A DNA stretch of 64,000 nt, taken from NCBI GenBank assembly GCA_002007465.1, contig LNAC01000108.1:2096135-2160134 (forward strand), read 5' to 3'. The notes beneath the pieces were generated by a model, which saw only the letters and a program-made list of their open reading frames with translations, was not told where the DNA came from and searched no databases. The DNA is from Ailurus styani (taxonomy: Eukaryota; Chordata; Mammalia; Carnivora; Ailuridae). Shown piece after piece: positions 53,435 to 63,553 of the stretch (position 1 is its first letter; the number at the start of each line of letters is the position of its first letter). The position numbers were made by a program, and so were the translations under genes.

Positions 53435-54335
53435 TACGCCAGGGGCTCAGGGCACAGAGAGGGGGTGGCCAGACAGGGGAGACCAGGTGAGAGTGACTTC
53501 CGAGAAGCAAGCAGAGAAGACTTTTGGGGGGGAACGGGGGAGTGGCTACTGGGTCCACTGCTCCACAGGGTCAGGATGAGGCCCCAGAGCTGACCAGTAG
53601 GTTTGGCCCTTGGAGGTCACCCAGGGCCCGTTACACGCTCACAAAGAAACCTTCACTGTCCCTTCGTGTCAGGCCTGGAATGACAGAGTTATTTGTAGGG
53701 ACCTACCTCCCCTACTGGCCTGAGACCCCCAAAGAGGCAGGAGCCCCATGTGGATTCTCAGGGCCTAGTTCAGTGCCTGGCACGTGATGGAGGCGCTGTA
53801 GCATTTTTAATGGATTCCAGAGGAGGAGGTTGGGAAGGCTGATACCCCAACGGACAGCTGAAGAGGGACGGCCAGTCCGCCATCTTGCACAACGTCTGTC
53901 TGTTTCCAAGTGATGTGACCTAAGGAACCTGCTCCCAGGAAGCTGAGAGTCAAAGATAATGGACCCCAGGGAATAGTCAGGGGACATCTGGGCCTCCCCA
54001 GGGACCCCAGACCATGCTTTACCAACTCCCTTTTGAGCAAGACTGGGGCCTCAAAGGGGTGAGCTGAGGTGTGAGACGTGAGCTGCTTCCCTGCCCCCTC
54101 AGGTGAGGGTAGAGAGACAAACACAGTCTCATGGGGACCCAGGGTGGGGGTGCGCTCCTGGGACAGAAGGGACGGGGGTGGGGTGGGAGGGAGCTGGAGG
54201 GCTCGGCACAGCAAGCTGCCAGCCAGGCCTGGGCTGGGGAGGGGGCGGTGGGTAGGAGAGCTCTGGGCTCTTCCTCTTTCTGGATGGAAATTCACCCTAA
54301 ATCCTTCCCTCACACCTGGGGAGTGGTGCCCACCC
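53435..54335. other. Unassigned GC-rich DNA
   Basis: No exon recognised. 53750-53820 (gttcagtgcctggcacgtga) may be a MIR or L2 tail. Confidence 0.4.
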
Positions 54336-54339
54336 TCTT

Positions 54340-54505
54340 CAGCCAGGGTGCCAAATGCTAATCCTGGTCTGGGCCGGGATAAGCTGCTGTTTAAATAGTC
54401 AGAGATTAGTTTTCAAATTGACAAATAAAGCCCATCTGGAGTGCTTGGAGCCGGCCCCTCCAGGGCCTGGCTGAGCAAACCCACTTTAATCATCGTGGTG
54501 CTCAG
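54340..54505. promoter_or_regulatory. Candidate CNE (GATA-like core)
   Basis: Repeat-free island: gggataagctgctgtttaaa, 'agtcagagattagttttcaa', 'attgacaaataaagcccatc' and 'ccactttaatcatcgtgg'. Contrasts with GC-rich flanks. Inferred only. Confidence 0.4.
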
Positions 54506-54509
54506 CCTG

Positions 54510-54780
54510 GCAGGGGAGGGGACAGATTGGGGTGGGGGGGTAGTCTGTCCCAGCCCTTCTCTCACTGCGCTGAGCCGTCAAGAGTCAGAGGACAGGCCCG
54601 GGAGGGGCAGAACTCGCTCTGCTTCTCCCCCAGGAAGGACGGCTGTGACATCCCTCTCGTGGGCGGGTCCAGCTGGAGGGGACCACCTGACACACCTTCC
54701 CTACCTCCCGCTCTCACCTGTGCCCTCTCACCTGTGCTGGAGGGAGGGAGCCTCTCCGCTCATCCACTCACTCACCCCTG
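54510..54780. other. Unassigned GC-rich DNA
   Basis: No gene or repeat recognised. Confidence 0.3.
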
Positions 54781-54784
54781 CATC

Positions 54785-55067
54785 TGTCAAAGGGGCACCA
54801 AGCACCTCCTGTTTGCCAGGCACTGTTCTTGGCACAAAGGAGGCAAAGGCTCTGCTTCCTGGAGTTTTAGTCTAGTGGTGGGCAACAGGTACTGGCCAGA
54901 TGATCCCACAGACGAGTATTTAGTCACTGGTGGTGAGATGCGCTCAGGGAGGGGCGGGCGGAGTTGGGGCTTGATGTGGTTGGCAGGGCTGAGGGGAGGC
55001 TCCCGAGGAAATGGCATTTGAGCTGAGATTTGAAGGGCAACGGGGAGTCAGCCAGGTGAGGGGATGG

Positions 55068-55099
<32 letters not shown>

Positions 55100-55145
55100 T
55101 CCGAGCAGAGGGAACACCCAGCACCCAGGCCCTGAGGGGAGGGAG
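54785..55145 (-). mobile_element. L2 3' fragment, antisense
   Basis: 'caccaagcacctcctgtttg', 'ccaggcactgttcttggcac', 'tttgagctgagatttgaagg' and 'cagagggaacacccagcacc' are the reversed L2 3' end. A (TG)n lies within it. Confidence 0.75.
55069..55100. repeat. (TG)n microsatellite
   Basis: About 15 tg units. Confidence 0.93.
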
Positions 55146-55307
55146 TGTGCCACCCTTGTGCACCTGAAAGAAGGCCTCTGTGTCTGGGATGGGGAGGGAG
55201 TCAGGCCAAGAGAAGGAGGGGACAGGAGGCAGGGTGGCCATCCCCTGCTCTGATCCAAAACTCTGGGGAGCCCTCGCAGGTTTCCGGTGGGTGCACAGTG
55301 CTTATAT

Positions 55308-55508
55308 ATATTTTTTTTAAGATTTTATTTATTTATTTGACACAGAGAGAGAGAGAGAGATCACAAGACGGCAGAGGCAGGCAGAGAGAGAGGAGGAAGC
55401 AGGCTCTCTGCCGAGCAGAGAGCCCGATGTGGGCCTCGATCCCAGGACCCTGAGATCATGACCTGAGCCGAAGGCAGAGGCTTTAACCCACTGAGCCACC
55501 CAGGCGCC
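55308..55508 (-). mobile_element. CAN SINE, full-length
   Basis: Reverse copy with 'aagattttatttatttattt', a 'gagatcacaagacggcagag' body and gccacccaggcgcc head. TSD cacagtgcttatat exact (55294-55307; 55509-55522). Confidence 0.97.
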
Positions 55509-55524
55509 CACAGTGCTTATATTT

Positions 55525-56630
55525 TTAAAAGATGGCCTGGCTGCCGTGTGGAGACCACTCTTCCCTCTGCCTGGAACGCTGCTCCCAACCACTTGAGCTC
55601 ATTTAGAGTCAGCTGGGCTCTCCCCTCCCCCCATCCTCGCCCGCCCACTGTCCACCGAGGAGGCTACTTGGCTGCTGCTTGTTCCCCCATCTGTGGCTCC
55701 CCTTGCACTTGGCCTGACTTTGTAGGGCCTGCGTCCACACTGTATAAATAGGAAGGAAGGAAGGAAGGAAGGAAGGAAGGAAGGAAGGAAGGAAGGATGG
55801 AAGGAAGGAAGGAAGTCAGTCTTGGGTCCTCAGGTTTGCCTGCTCTTTCCTTCCTTCACCCTGCACAGACATCTGTCCTCTCCCCCACCCTCTGCGAACT
55901 TGAGGTGGCCTGGCAAACATTTACCAATGGGCTCTTCGGGGAAGGAAAAAAAGGCCTGGTCCGTGGCATTTGCTGATTTCCATCAACGGGCCAGCCTTGG
56001 CAGCTTCACTGGAGGCAGAGTCAGGAGGGACGGCCACCTCCGTGCCCAGGAGCCGTCTGAGCCCCTCCCTCCCGCCGCCGCTGCCCCGGTGCTCCCCCGG
56101 CACGGGAGCCTGGTGCACGGTCCGCTTGGTCTGCTCGGGGCCACGTTTGGCTCAGCTGAGCCTCAGGCTGATGTCTTCTGGTCCTAATGGGCAACTTGAC
56201 TCTTCTTACTCCCCCTGGTGAGGCTAAGCCTTGTGCTCTGCTGTTCCCCCTCCCTGCTCATCTGGTGGTCGGGCCCCCCGCCCCCACCATTTCATGCCCC
56301 TTTGAGATCCTGAACTTGGACTCAGGGTTCTGTGCGTCGGGAAGGCTGGAATTTGGGGGGCACAGTGGGCTGCCTTGTCCTCCTCCTAAGTTTGCTTCAA
56401 GTCCCGCTGGGCAGGAAGGTGGTGGGGGCTGGCTGGGGGACCGTCACCTACCAGCCTGTCCTCCACAGACGGCTCTGGGCTGGGCCGGGATGCACATGTG
56501 CCCAGCTGACCGGCGCACTGACGGCCCGCAGGACACAGAGGGGAGGTGGTCTGTGAGCCGAGAAGGTGGCAGTTGGCACAACAAAAGTGGGGCCAGGCTG
56601 GGCGGAGGCCAGGGCTCCCTGACGGGTTTG
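55525..56630. other. Unassigned GC-rich DNA with a microsatellite
   Basis: No exon recognised. 56030-56160 is CpG-richer (cctcccgccgccgctgcccc) but too short to call a CpG island. Confidence 0.4.
55751..55815. repeat. (GGAA)n microsatellite
   Basis: About 16 ggaa units with one ggat interruption near the 3' end. Confidence 0.97.
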
Positions 56631-56639
56631 CTTTCTGCC

Positions 56640-56960
56640 TGGTGATTACCCATTACCTCCCGTCAGTGCCTGATAAACCGTTATCATGGAATTATCCGCC
56701 GCAGGCTCCAGCATCAGTATGAAATCCATTACTGTCCGTCAAGCCCTGTGGCTAATGGGAAAAACCCGGCAGCTGCCCGGTGCGCCAGGCGGGGCTCGGA
56801 CAGCTCCGTTATCTGTCTATTACTTCAGCAATCACACCTCGTAATGGAATCTTGGATGGGAAATGACAAGAAGTCCCAGGATGTGTCATTCCGAAGGGCA
56901 GCTGGTGGGTGGGGCTGCCTGGCTGGCTCTGGAGTGAGGAGCGTGGCCGGGAGGTAACCC
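56640..56960. promoter_or_regulatory. Candidate CNE with palindromic GATA pair
   Basis: Repeat-free block of about 320 bp. tgataa-accg-ttatca at 56671-56686 is a perfect inverted pair of GATA sites. Further GATA-like sites: gaattatccg and 'ccgttatctgtctattac' (56806-56823). E-boxes cagctg occur at 56770-56775 and again near 56900. The homeodomain core gtgattacccattacc precedes them. GATA plus E-box composition is typical of haematopoietic/endothelial or neural enhancers; activity is an inference. Confidence 0.5.
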
Positions 56961-56964
56961 GAGG

Positions 56965-57200
56965 AGTCAGCCCTAATGCCAGCCCCTGAGCTGGAAGGAA
57001 GTGGGTGCAGGTGCCCATTACAGAGATACAGAGCCAGCTAAACACGATGGGTGGAAGGCTGGGTGGACAGACGGATGGACAGATGGTGGGGTCCCAGGTC
57101 AAATCCCAACAGGCTGGAGTCTGTGCTTCGTTCTGTCCCTACTAGACCCCTCTTCCTGGACAGGGGCCGCCCTTGCCCATGCTCGAGGATCAAGCTCTAT
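56965..57200. other. Unassigned DNA
   Basis: No gene or repeat recognised, apart from a (gatgg/gacagatg)-like run at 57046-57088. Confidence 0.3.
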
Positions 57201-57204
57201 AGCA

Positions 57205-57352
57205 GCTGGCTAGAGTGGGGCACTAGAGTCAGGCAGATGGGCTGAAAGCCCAGCTCTGGCACTCTCCGGCAGCATGGCCTCAGGCAGCTGACCACCGCTC
57301 TCGGCCTCAGTTTCCTAATCTATAAAATGGGGCCAATACTAAAGTAATAACA
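57205..57352 (+). mobile_element. MIR SINE
   Basis: 'gggcactagagtcaggcaga', 'gcccagctctggcactctcc' and 'cctcagtttcctaatctata'. Confidence 0.85.
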
Positions 57353-57436
57353 GCTGGCTGATACCCTGGGTGGCTGGGGGTCATATATCATCTTGTACCT
57401 CCCCATGTATGACAGCCAGCCATGGCAGCAGCATGT

Positions 57437-57600
57437 CCTTGTGAAGTATACTGACTTTGGAACCAGCCAGGGTTGAAGTCTGGCACTGTCAACCTGACCA
57501 TGGCCCAGCACTTCATTCGTTCACCCCTCCGTGCCTCATCGGTGGAGTGGGGTTAACGCTAAGTTAAGGCAGCCTTGCAGAGGGGATTCTGAGAGACACT
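57437..57600 (+). mobile_element. MIR SINE
   Basis: 'ctgactttggaaccagccag', 'ggttgaagtctggcactgtc' and 'ccgtgcctcatcggtggagt'. Confidence 0.78.
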
Positions 57601-57604
57601 ATCA

Positions 57605-58075
57605 CATCTTTGACCTCATTTCCTCACCCTGCCCCCGCCCCCGTCTCTCTGAGTCCACCATCCTGGTCTCACAAATCCTCAAACACACCAAGTTCACTCC
57701 CACCTCAGGGCATTTGCACTTGCTGTTCTCTCTGCTTACAGTGCCCTTTCCCAGATTCCCTTGAGCCAATGCAGCACTTCACCCAGTGTCATCATCTCTG
57801 TGAGGCTTTTTCCAGCCACCTGATCTAAAACAACAACCTCTCCCTGTGCCCATTCCCCATCCTGCCTCTCTACTTTGTTTTCCTCCCCGGCACCTGCCAC
57901 CACCTGATAGTCTACATATTGGTAGAAACCGACGGTCTGCTCCCTCCCTCTAGAATGGAATCTGTCCTAGGGCGAGGAGTTTTGCCTCTGGTTTGTTGCT
58001 GTATCCTCAGCACCAGGGACAGCAGCTCTTTCTTAGGCCCTCACTAAATGTAAATAGGAATGAATGAGGGATGGA
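57605..58075 (+). mobile_element. L2 LINE 3' end, sense
   Basis: 'cacaccaagttcactcccac', 'ctcagggcatttgcacttgc', 'ggctttttccagccacctga', 'ctctagaatggaatctgtcc' and 'tgctgtatcctcagcaccag', the complete 3' order to the terminal gaatgaatga. Confidence 0.9.
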
Positions 58076-58261
58076 TACAAATCCATAGCTCACAGAGAGA
58101 TATTGCAACTGCCACCTTCTTGGTGACCCCTCTTTGTTCACGTATCTCCCCAATTTTCCCTCCCTCCTCCTGTCCCTTTTGTAGGCCACGTGCATCTCTC
58201 TCCCCTAGGATGGATGAGGACCTCCCCTCTTCCCCTTCCATTTCCCCTTCTTGCCCCCTAG

Positions 58262-58735
58262 GGTCCATTGTCCATACAGCAGTTGGAGGGGATTTCTTAA
58301 AATACGAATCAAAAGATATAGTTTTCCCTGAATAAAAGCCTCCAGTGGACTCCCATTGTAACTAGAATCAATTCCAGCTCCTTCTAGGCCCTTCATGCTC
58401 TAGCCCTGGCAACCTGCCAAGTCCTCTCTTTCCCTCTCGTTCAGGCACGCTCTCCTGTCTGCACCCTCTGCCTGGAATGCTCCTCCTCCAGATCCCTCCA
58501 TGGATGGCTCTTTCCCATCACCAGCTACCGGTGCAGGGAAATATTCCCTGGACACACAGTCCAATCTCTTTCTCATTTTCTTCAGGGACTTATCACTAGT
58601 TGCACTTATTTTTATTTATTTGCTTCTTCACATTGTCTCTCCCCCACCAAAATGTAAGTGCCTCAAGGGGAGGGGCCAATTTATCTAGTTCTCTGCTGGA
58701 ATCCCAGCGTTCAGTAAATATTGGGTTATGGGAAG
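58262..58735 (+). mobile_element. L2 LINE 3' end, sense, second copy
   Basis: 'ttccagctccttctaggccc', 'ttcatgctctagccctggca', 'ctctgcctggaatgctcctc' and 'ccaccaaaatgtaagtgcct' then 'gttcagtaaatattgggtta'. Same orientation as the previous L2 and separated by about 190 bp, so probably an independent copy. Confidence 0.9.
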
Positions 58736-58739
58736 AGAG

Positions 58740-58980
58740 AAAGAATGGAAGAAAGGAAGTGACGGAAGCAGGAAGTAAAGGTGGGGGGGTGTTTCCTGAT
58801 GACTTTGGCAACTGACCCTTGTCCTCTCCTGTGAGTCCTGCGACCATCTTGGAGGCCCAGTGACCACACAGGCAGGCAGTCCGGCTCCTGGCCTCTCAGT
58901 CACAGGTGTTGCCTGGACACTCTCCTTGCTCAAAGCAGATGCAGTCATCACTGCTCTTCCCTGTCTCTGTCTACAACCTC
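58740..58980. other. Unassigned DNA
   Basis: No gene or repeat recognised. Confidence 0.3.
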
Positions 58981-58984
58981 CCAG

Positions 58985-59150
58985 TCTTTCAGTGTCCTCT
59001 TTAGTAACTCAGTGGAATTGGCTGTGTGATCCCAGGAAAGTCACTCCCTCCCTCTGAGCCTCCGCTTCTGTACCTCTGAAGTGGATTTACTGCGGCAGCA
59101 CTGAGGGTGTTCCTACAAATGAAGTGCTTAGTGCAGTGCCCGTGCCCGTG
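58985..59150 (+). mobile_element. MIR SINE
   Basis: 'ggctgtgtgatcccaggaaa', 'ctgagcctccgcttctgtac' and 'gtgcttagtgcagtgcccgt'. Confidence 0.78.
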
Positions 59151-59154
59151 GTCC

Positions 59155-59385
59155 CGCGTAGTGGTCCTGCCCCCCGTGAGGCTGCAGCCGCAGGCTCTGC
59201 AGGTCTGAGGGGCGTGAGCCAGCAGGATGGCTCAGACCCGTGGAGGAGGCCCAAAAGTCCTTGCAGGAAAACTGAAGCCCCAGACTAGGCTGGGGCAGGG
59301 CCAGCAGCGCGGGCCGGAGAGAAGTGCTCATGGCCGTGGGGCTCTGTACGCAGGTCGAGCGCCCGCAGCAGTGGTTTGAGGCTCG
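59155..59385. other. Unassigned GC-rich DNA
   Basis: No gene or repeat recognised. Confidence 0.3.
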
Positions 59386-59387
59386 CA

Positions 59388-59532
59388 CCCTGATTCTCAT
59401 CCCCACTTTATGGAGGAGGGAATTGAGACCCAGCAGGTTAAGGACGTGGTGTAGGGCTGTGGGGAGCTGAGGTGGGAACCCCGGCGGCCCGGCCCCAGAG
59501 CCTGAATCCATAACCACTTCCTGTTCGGGCGG
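59388..59532 (+). mobile_element. MIR SINE
   Basis: 'ccccactttatggaggaggg', 'aattgagacccagcaggtta' and 'gcctgaatccataaccactt'. Confidence 0.75.
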
Positions 59533-59534
59533 CA

Positions 59535-59750
59535 CACGTGTGCCCCGGGAGCACGCACACAGGCACAGCTAGACCCGAGTGCGTGCTTGCACCTGCCCCA
59601 ATTCCTTTGGTCCTAAGTCGCCGTCCTGCCCCCCGTCCCCTGCAAGTGTCAAGCTGGGTGAATTCATAGCCACAGAGCAGGGGCTCTGTGTGGGGAGAAA
59701 TGGGGAGCACTAAGCAGCCCACAGCCTTGGCCAGGCCCCGCCGAGACTCC
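59535..59750. other. Unassigned GC-rich DNA
   Basis: No gene or repeat recognised. Confidence 0.3.
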
Positions 59751-59751
59751 C

Positions 59752-59875
59752 AAACCCAATTAGCAGTTTTATTAAGGACAATTGGATTAGACGTGTCTGC
59801 AGCAAACGTTTGCTTGGCCTGAGCTGGGGGAGTTTATTCATTTTTCATTAATGTGTCTGCTCTCCGCTCCACTGT
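59752..59875. promoter_or_regulatory. Candidate CNE with 14-bp palindrome
   Basis: Repeat-free AT-rich island: ccaattagcagttttatta, 'aggacaattggattagac' (homeodomain caatta and OTX/PITX-like ggatta), then the perfect palindrome agcaaacgtttgct at 59801-59814 with two inverted forkhead-like gtttgc halves, and cattaatg. Tight boundaries into GC-rich DNA. Conservation is inferred. Confidence 0.5.
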
Positions 59876-59879
59876 CAGT

Positions 59880-60190
59880 CCTTGGAGCGCTCAGCTGGCT
59901 GGCTGGACACCCACCCCGGCGGCTGCCTCTCTCCTCTCCCCTCCCCTCCCCCTCTCTCCTGCTGCCTGCCCCTCCCTGCTCCTCTCTAGCTCTCCAGGAC
60001 GGTGCCTTGCTCCTCTGTGTCCCTAACCAGCAGAGAGGGCCCCTGGCAGCTCTGGGGCTGGACCCAGGAGTAGGAAGCCTGAGGGACTGGACTCTGTCCT
60101 CTGTCCCCAGCCCTCATTCCTTGAAGCAAAGATGGGCCTTCGCATGCTTTGGTCCCCACTCCCTGCAGGAAAATGGGCTGTGCACATGCC
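59880..60190. other. Unassigned pyrimidine-rich DNA
   Basis: 59925-59990 is a (ctcccct)n-like pyrimidine run. No gene recognised. Confidence 0.4.
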
Positions 60191-60199
60191 CACGTCGCC

Positions 60200-60440
60200 T
60201 TTAGTACTCCCTCTTCTGGACTTTTGCACTTGCTGATCCTTCCACCTGGAAGCTTCTTCCCTAGCTCTTTGCACGACTGCTTCTCACCTTCTAGGTCTAA
60301 GCTCCTATGTCCCCTCTTCAAAGAGGCCCTCCCTGACAACCCAGCCACAAGCCACCTCCCCAAGTTATTCTTTAGACCATCACCCTGCTTTTTTCCTTCG
60401 AAGTCCTTATCCATTTGGGGATTATGTTGTTTTGCCTCTC
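60200..60440 (+). mobile_element. L2 LINE 3' fragment, sense
   Basis: 'gacttttgcacttgctgatc', 'cttccacctggaagcttctt' and 'gaggccctccctgacaaccc'. Confidence 0.82.
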
Positions 60441-60444
60441 TTGG

Positions 60445-60640
60445 GTAAGTAAATAATCCTCACGACAACCTTACAATGTTCATTATTATCCCTGCTTAAC
60501 TGCTTGAGAAACAGAGGGGCAGAGAGGTTAAGTAACTTTTCAAGGTCACCCAGAAGGTTGGTGGTGGAGCAGGGAGTGAACCCAAGTTCAGTGAATGCAA
60601 AGATGTTATTCTTACCCTGCCGTTCCTGGGGATTCTCTGC
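60445..60640 (+). mobile_element. MIR SINE
   Basis: 'aataatcctcacgacaacct', 'attattatccctgcttaact', 'gagaggttaagtaacttttc' and 'gtgaacccaagttcagtgaa'. Confidence 0.88.
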
Positions 60641-60644
60641 TTAA

Positions 60645-60850
60645 TGCCTAAGACACTCCTGCATGCACAACCTCATTCCTGGGGTCCCTGATGGCTGAGG
60701 GAGTAGACCAGCAGGTGAGCCTCCAGGGCCCCAACCAGCCCACTGCTCCAAAGCAGGGGTCAGGCAGGCCGTGGGCCCCGGTGCAGGAGGGGCAGCCCCG
60801 GGCCTCATGTCCCCTAAGCCCCTGCCCAGCAGGGCCAGAAGGCGTGACCA
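60645..60850. other. Unassigned GC-rich DNA
   Basis: No gene or repeat recognised. Confidence 0.3.
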
Positions 60851-60857
60851 CATCCAG

Positions 60858-61005
60858 CAGCCATATATTCCCTCCCGCTGCAGATATTAATTTGGGGGTT
60901 TATAGAAAAATCCATACAACGTGAGTTACCCAGGGCGGCGGTCGCAGGGAGAGGCACAAAATCGATAGTGAGAGATTGTCTTATTTCATGGCTTCTGTAA
61001 ACGGG
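60858..61005. promoter_or_regulatory. Candidate CNE
   Basis: Repeat-free block: agccatatattccctcccgc, 'gcagatattaatttgggggt', 'atagaaaaatccatacaacg', 'aaaatcgatagtgagagatt'. Contrasts with flanks. Inferred only. Confidence 0.42.
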
Positions 61006-61104
61006 GCTGGCGGGCCACTCAGGGGCAGGGGCAGGCCTGCGAAGGTCAGCGGGCCACTCGGCCCCGCACTGCTGGAGCCTGTGGCCGCCAGCCCCGGGGG
61101 AGGC

Positions 61105-61205
61105 TCATTTCAGCGCCTGCTGGGGCTGATTTGTATTCTCCCTCGGCACTGTCAAAGGGCTCGGTAAATATTTATTAACACTTCTCCGCAGGCAAGAGCG
61201 CCTTC
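61105..61205. promoter_or_regulatory. Candidate CNE (forkhead-like core)
   Basis: Contains ggtaaatatttattaacac with the palindrome taaatattta at 61165-61174 and the forkhead-like gtaaata, plus 'ggctgatttgtattctccct'. Repeat-free. Confidence 0.4.
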
Positions 61206-61209
61206 TTGG

Positions 61210-61515
61210 CTGCCAGCTCCTTGGGCACCAGACAGTGGCAGTGAAGCTCTGTGCCACACCCGACAGCTTGCTGGTGTTCAACAGCAAGGGGGCCTCCAGG
61301 CGGGCCAGGAAATGAGGTCCCTCCTCCCCCCACCAACCAGGGCTGGAGCAGCGGCTTCATGTCGTCATGGAAGGCTCTTGAGGAACCTTGTGGCTCAGCC
61401 ACCCCACCCTCCAGCTCTCTCCTCCTTGGCTCCCTTCCCTTTCTTGGCCAGGCCACTTGCCTTCATTTGTAAGCTCAGTCCTGCTCTTGGCCACATCCTT
61501 AGCTGAGATCAGACG
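61210..61515. other. Unassigned GC-rich DNA
   Basis: No gene or repeat recognised. Confidence 0.3.
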
Positions 61516-61519
61516 TTCT

Positions 61520-61808
61520 AGAGCAGCACTGTCTAATAGAAATACAACATGAGCCACAAATGTCAGTATGTAGTTTAAAATCTTCCAGTAGCCCTGTTAC
61601 AAAAGGTAAAAAGAAAAAGATGAAATTAAATTTAATCATATATTTGATTTAACTGCATAGATCCTGAATAGCAACAGGTCATCAAAATTAAAATTATGAA
61701 TGAGACATTTTAAATTCCCTTTGTCACCGGAGGTCTTTGAATGTAGCCACATTTCAAAGTGCTCAAAAGTTAGATGTGGCTGCCATGTTGGATAGCGCGG
61801 TTCTGGAT
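61520..61808 (+). mobile_element. Nonautonomous DNA transposon (hAT-like MER family)
   Basis: 'gcagcactgtctaatagaaa' and 'tacaacatgagccacaaatg' at the left, 'tagtagccctgtt'-like text, 'gaaattaaatttaatcatat', 'gtagccacatttcaaagtgc' and 'tgtggctgccatgttggata' at the right match the order of an old nonautonomous hAT-type element whose exact MER name I cannot give. Terminal inverted repeats are degraded. Confidence 0.62.
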
Positions 61809-61889
61809 AGCACTGTCTGGGATTCACGGCTATTCCCAGAGCCAACATAGAGCCAGGTGTGGGTATCAGGGACTGACTGGATGGTGGTC

Positions 61890-62200
61890 ATTAGTGTTGT
61901 CCATCAGCTATTCCTGGTTCTAGGCACAGGATAGGACTCCACATGACTTGCTTTGGCCCATGAAGTTGAGTGGATGTGATCTCCAGGCAGAAGCTTGTAG
62001 AGCAAGCATTCGATTCATCATGCTCTCCTATCCTCTGCATAGTGACCATAATGCTCCAGGTGGTGGCCGCTCTGCCACCTAGAGTCTCAGAGGGAAAGGC
62101 CAAGGACCCAGATGATTTGTAATGAACCGACAGCCTGAACAAACAGTAGAGTTTTGTGGTGGGCCCCTGACACCCTGGGGTTGTTTGTTACCATGACATG
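61890..62200 (+). mobile_element. Ancient LTR-like repeat, family not named
   Basis: 'gacttgctttggcccatgaa', 'atctccaggcagaagcttgt', 'cgattcatcatgctctccta', 'tccaggtggtggccgctctg' and 'ggggttgtttgttaccatga' are in an order I associate with old mammalian LTR-type repeats. No coding part. Confidence 0.45.
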
Positions 62201-62239
62201 TTCCGGCCAATCCTCACTGACATAGATGGATGGTGGTAC

Positions 62240-63065
62240 GGAAGACTCCATTCATCCATCATCCAGCAACATTGAATGAGTGCGTCCTAGAGCCAATGGC
62301 CTGGGGATGCCATAGAGACACAGCCAAGCGAGGACCCTGCCCTCCTCACAGGGGGCCCAGGCATTAAAGAAGCACTTTCTCAGTTGTGTGTCTAACAAGA
62401 ATTGAGATGCATGATCTAAGGAGAATGTGAGGAGCAACGAGGCACTTCACGTGGGGAATCAGGAAGACTCCTGGGGGCAAGAGATGCTAAAGCTGGGCGA
62501 TCAGGCTCTAGGGGGAGGGAGACAGGGGGGTAGGGGAGCAAGCATGTTGTTGGGTGTGGGAACAGCATGTGTGACCTCCCCAAGGTCCCAGGGAGAACCC
62601 TACTCCCCTGCTAGGAGATGGAGAGGAAATGTCTACTCCGGGGGACGTACCCTTGTCCTTCCATCCCCCTGCCCCACTAGCGTCCAGGGAGCAGGAGACA
62701 CTCCTGTGCCCCCTGCCCCACTAGCGTCCAGGAAGCAGGAGACACTCCTGTGTTTGGGAGACTGAGTGAGCCATTCAGCCCTTTCTCCAAAGGAATCTGA
62801 GTCTGGACATGGAAAGAAAGAGGATGTTGTTTGTCCTTCCCTCAAACCTCGGTGGTGTGTTTGCGAGGTGGCCCAGGGCTGGGGGGGCAGGTCATAGAGA
62901 GGAGGGTGAAGGGGCGGACATGCCTCGGGTTCTGTTAAGCCCCGTAACCATGGTGAGGATTTTAAAACATGATCATATTTGTGTTTTCAAACGTCCTTTA
63001 GGAAGGAGAAGGGATTGGAGGCATCAGGAGTGTAAGCACAGAGAACATCGGGGGGCCGAGGCAGG
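62240..63065 (-). mobile_element. L2 LINE, antisense, diverged and interrupted
   Basis: 'gcaacattgaatgagtgcgt', 'ggcctggggatgccatagag', 'gcatgttgttgggtgtggga' and 'ttttaaaacatgatcatatt' follow reversed L2 order from the 3' end. The 44-bp tandem duplication at 62665-62752 interrupts it. Confidence 0.6.
62665..62752. repeat. 44-bp tandem duplication
   Basis: Two adjacent 44-nt copies starting ccccctgccccactagcgtc. One mismatch (cagggagc against caggaagc). Confidence 0.95.
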
Positions 63066-63069
63066 CGGG

Positions 63070-63550
63070 CATCTGTCCAGGCAAGAGAGTGTGGGGACAT
63101 GGGCTGGGGGAGGCCACGGGGCTGGGAGGGGTATTAGGAGGTATGGTCAACAGGACTCGTTGGTGGATGGGGTGTAGAACTGGGACAGAGGGGAGCCCCG
63201 AAAACACAGGTTCAATGCAGGGGGCTCATCTTGAAAGGCCAGCCGGCTCTTCTATCCACACCGCCTTCTCTAAGTACTAAAGTTGGTGTTTTGGTCTCCA
63301 TTTGTCTAATTCTGGTGGGAGGAGAAGGATGCCATTTATCGGGTGTTCCTAAGCCTCATGTGTCCAAAAAAGCATACTGTTAAAAAATGTAAAAAGGAAA
63401 TGGTTATATATGGTGTAATGTCAGAGAGTTTTTGCAAAATGCTTGGTTTTGGATCTAGTGCTCAGTGTCCCTGATGCTCCACATAAGATACCCCATGGAG
63501 TGCCAAGGGTACTTTCTCACAGTATGACAGGCCACGATAAAAGGCCCTGA
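63070..63550. other. Unassigned DNA
   Basis: No gene or repeat recognised. Confidence 0.35.
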
Positions 63551-63553
63551 GTT

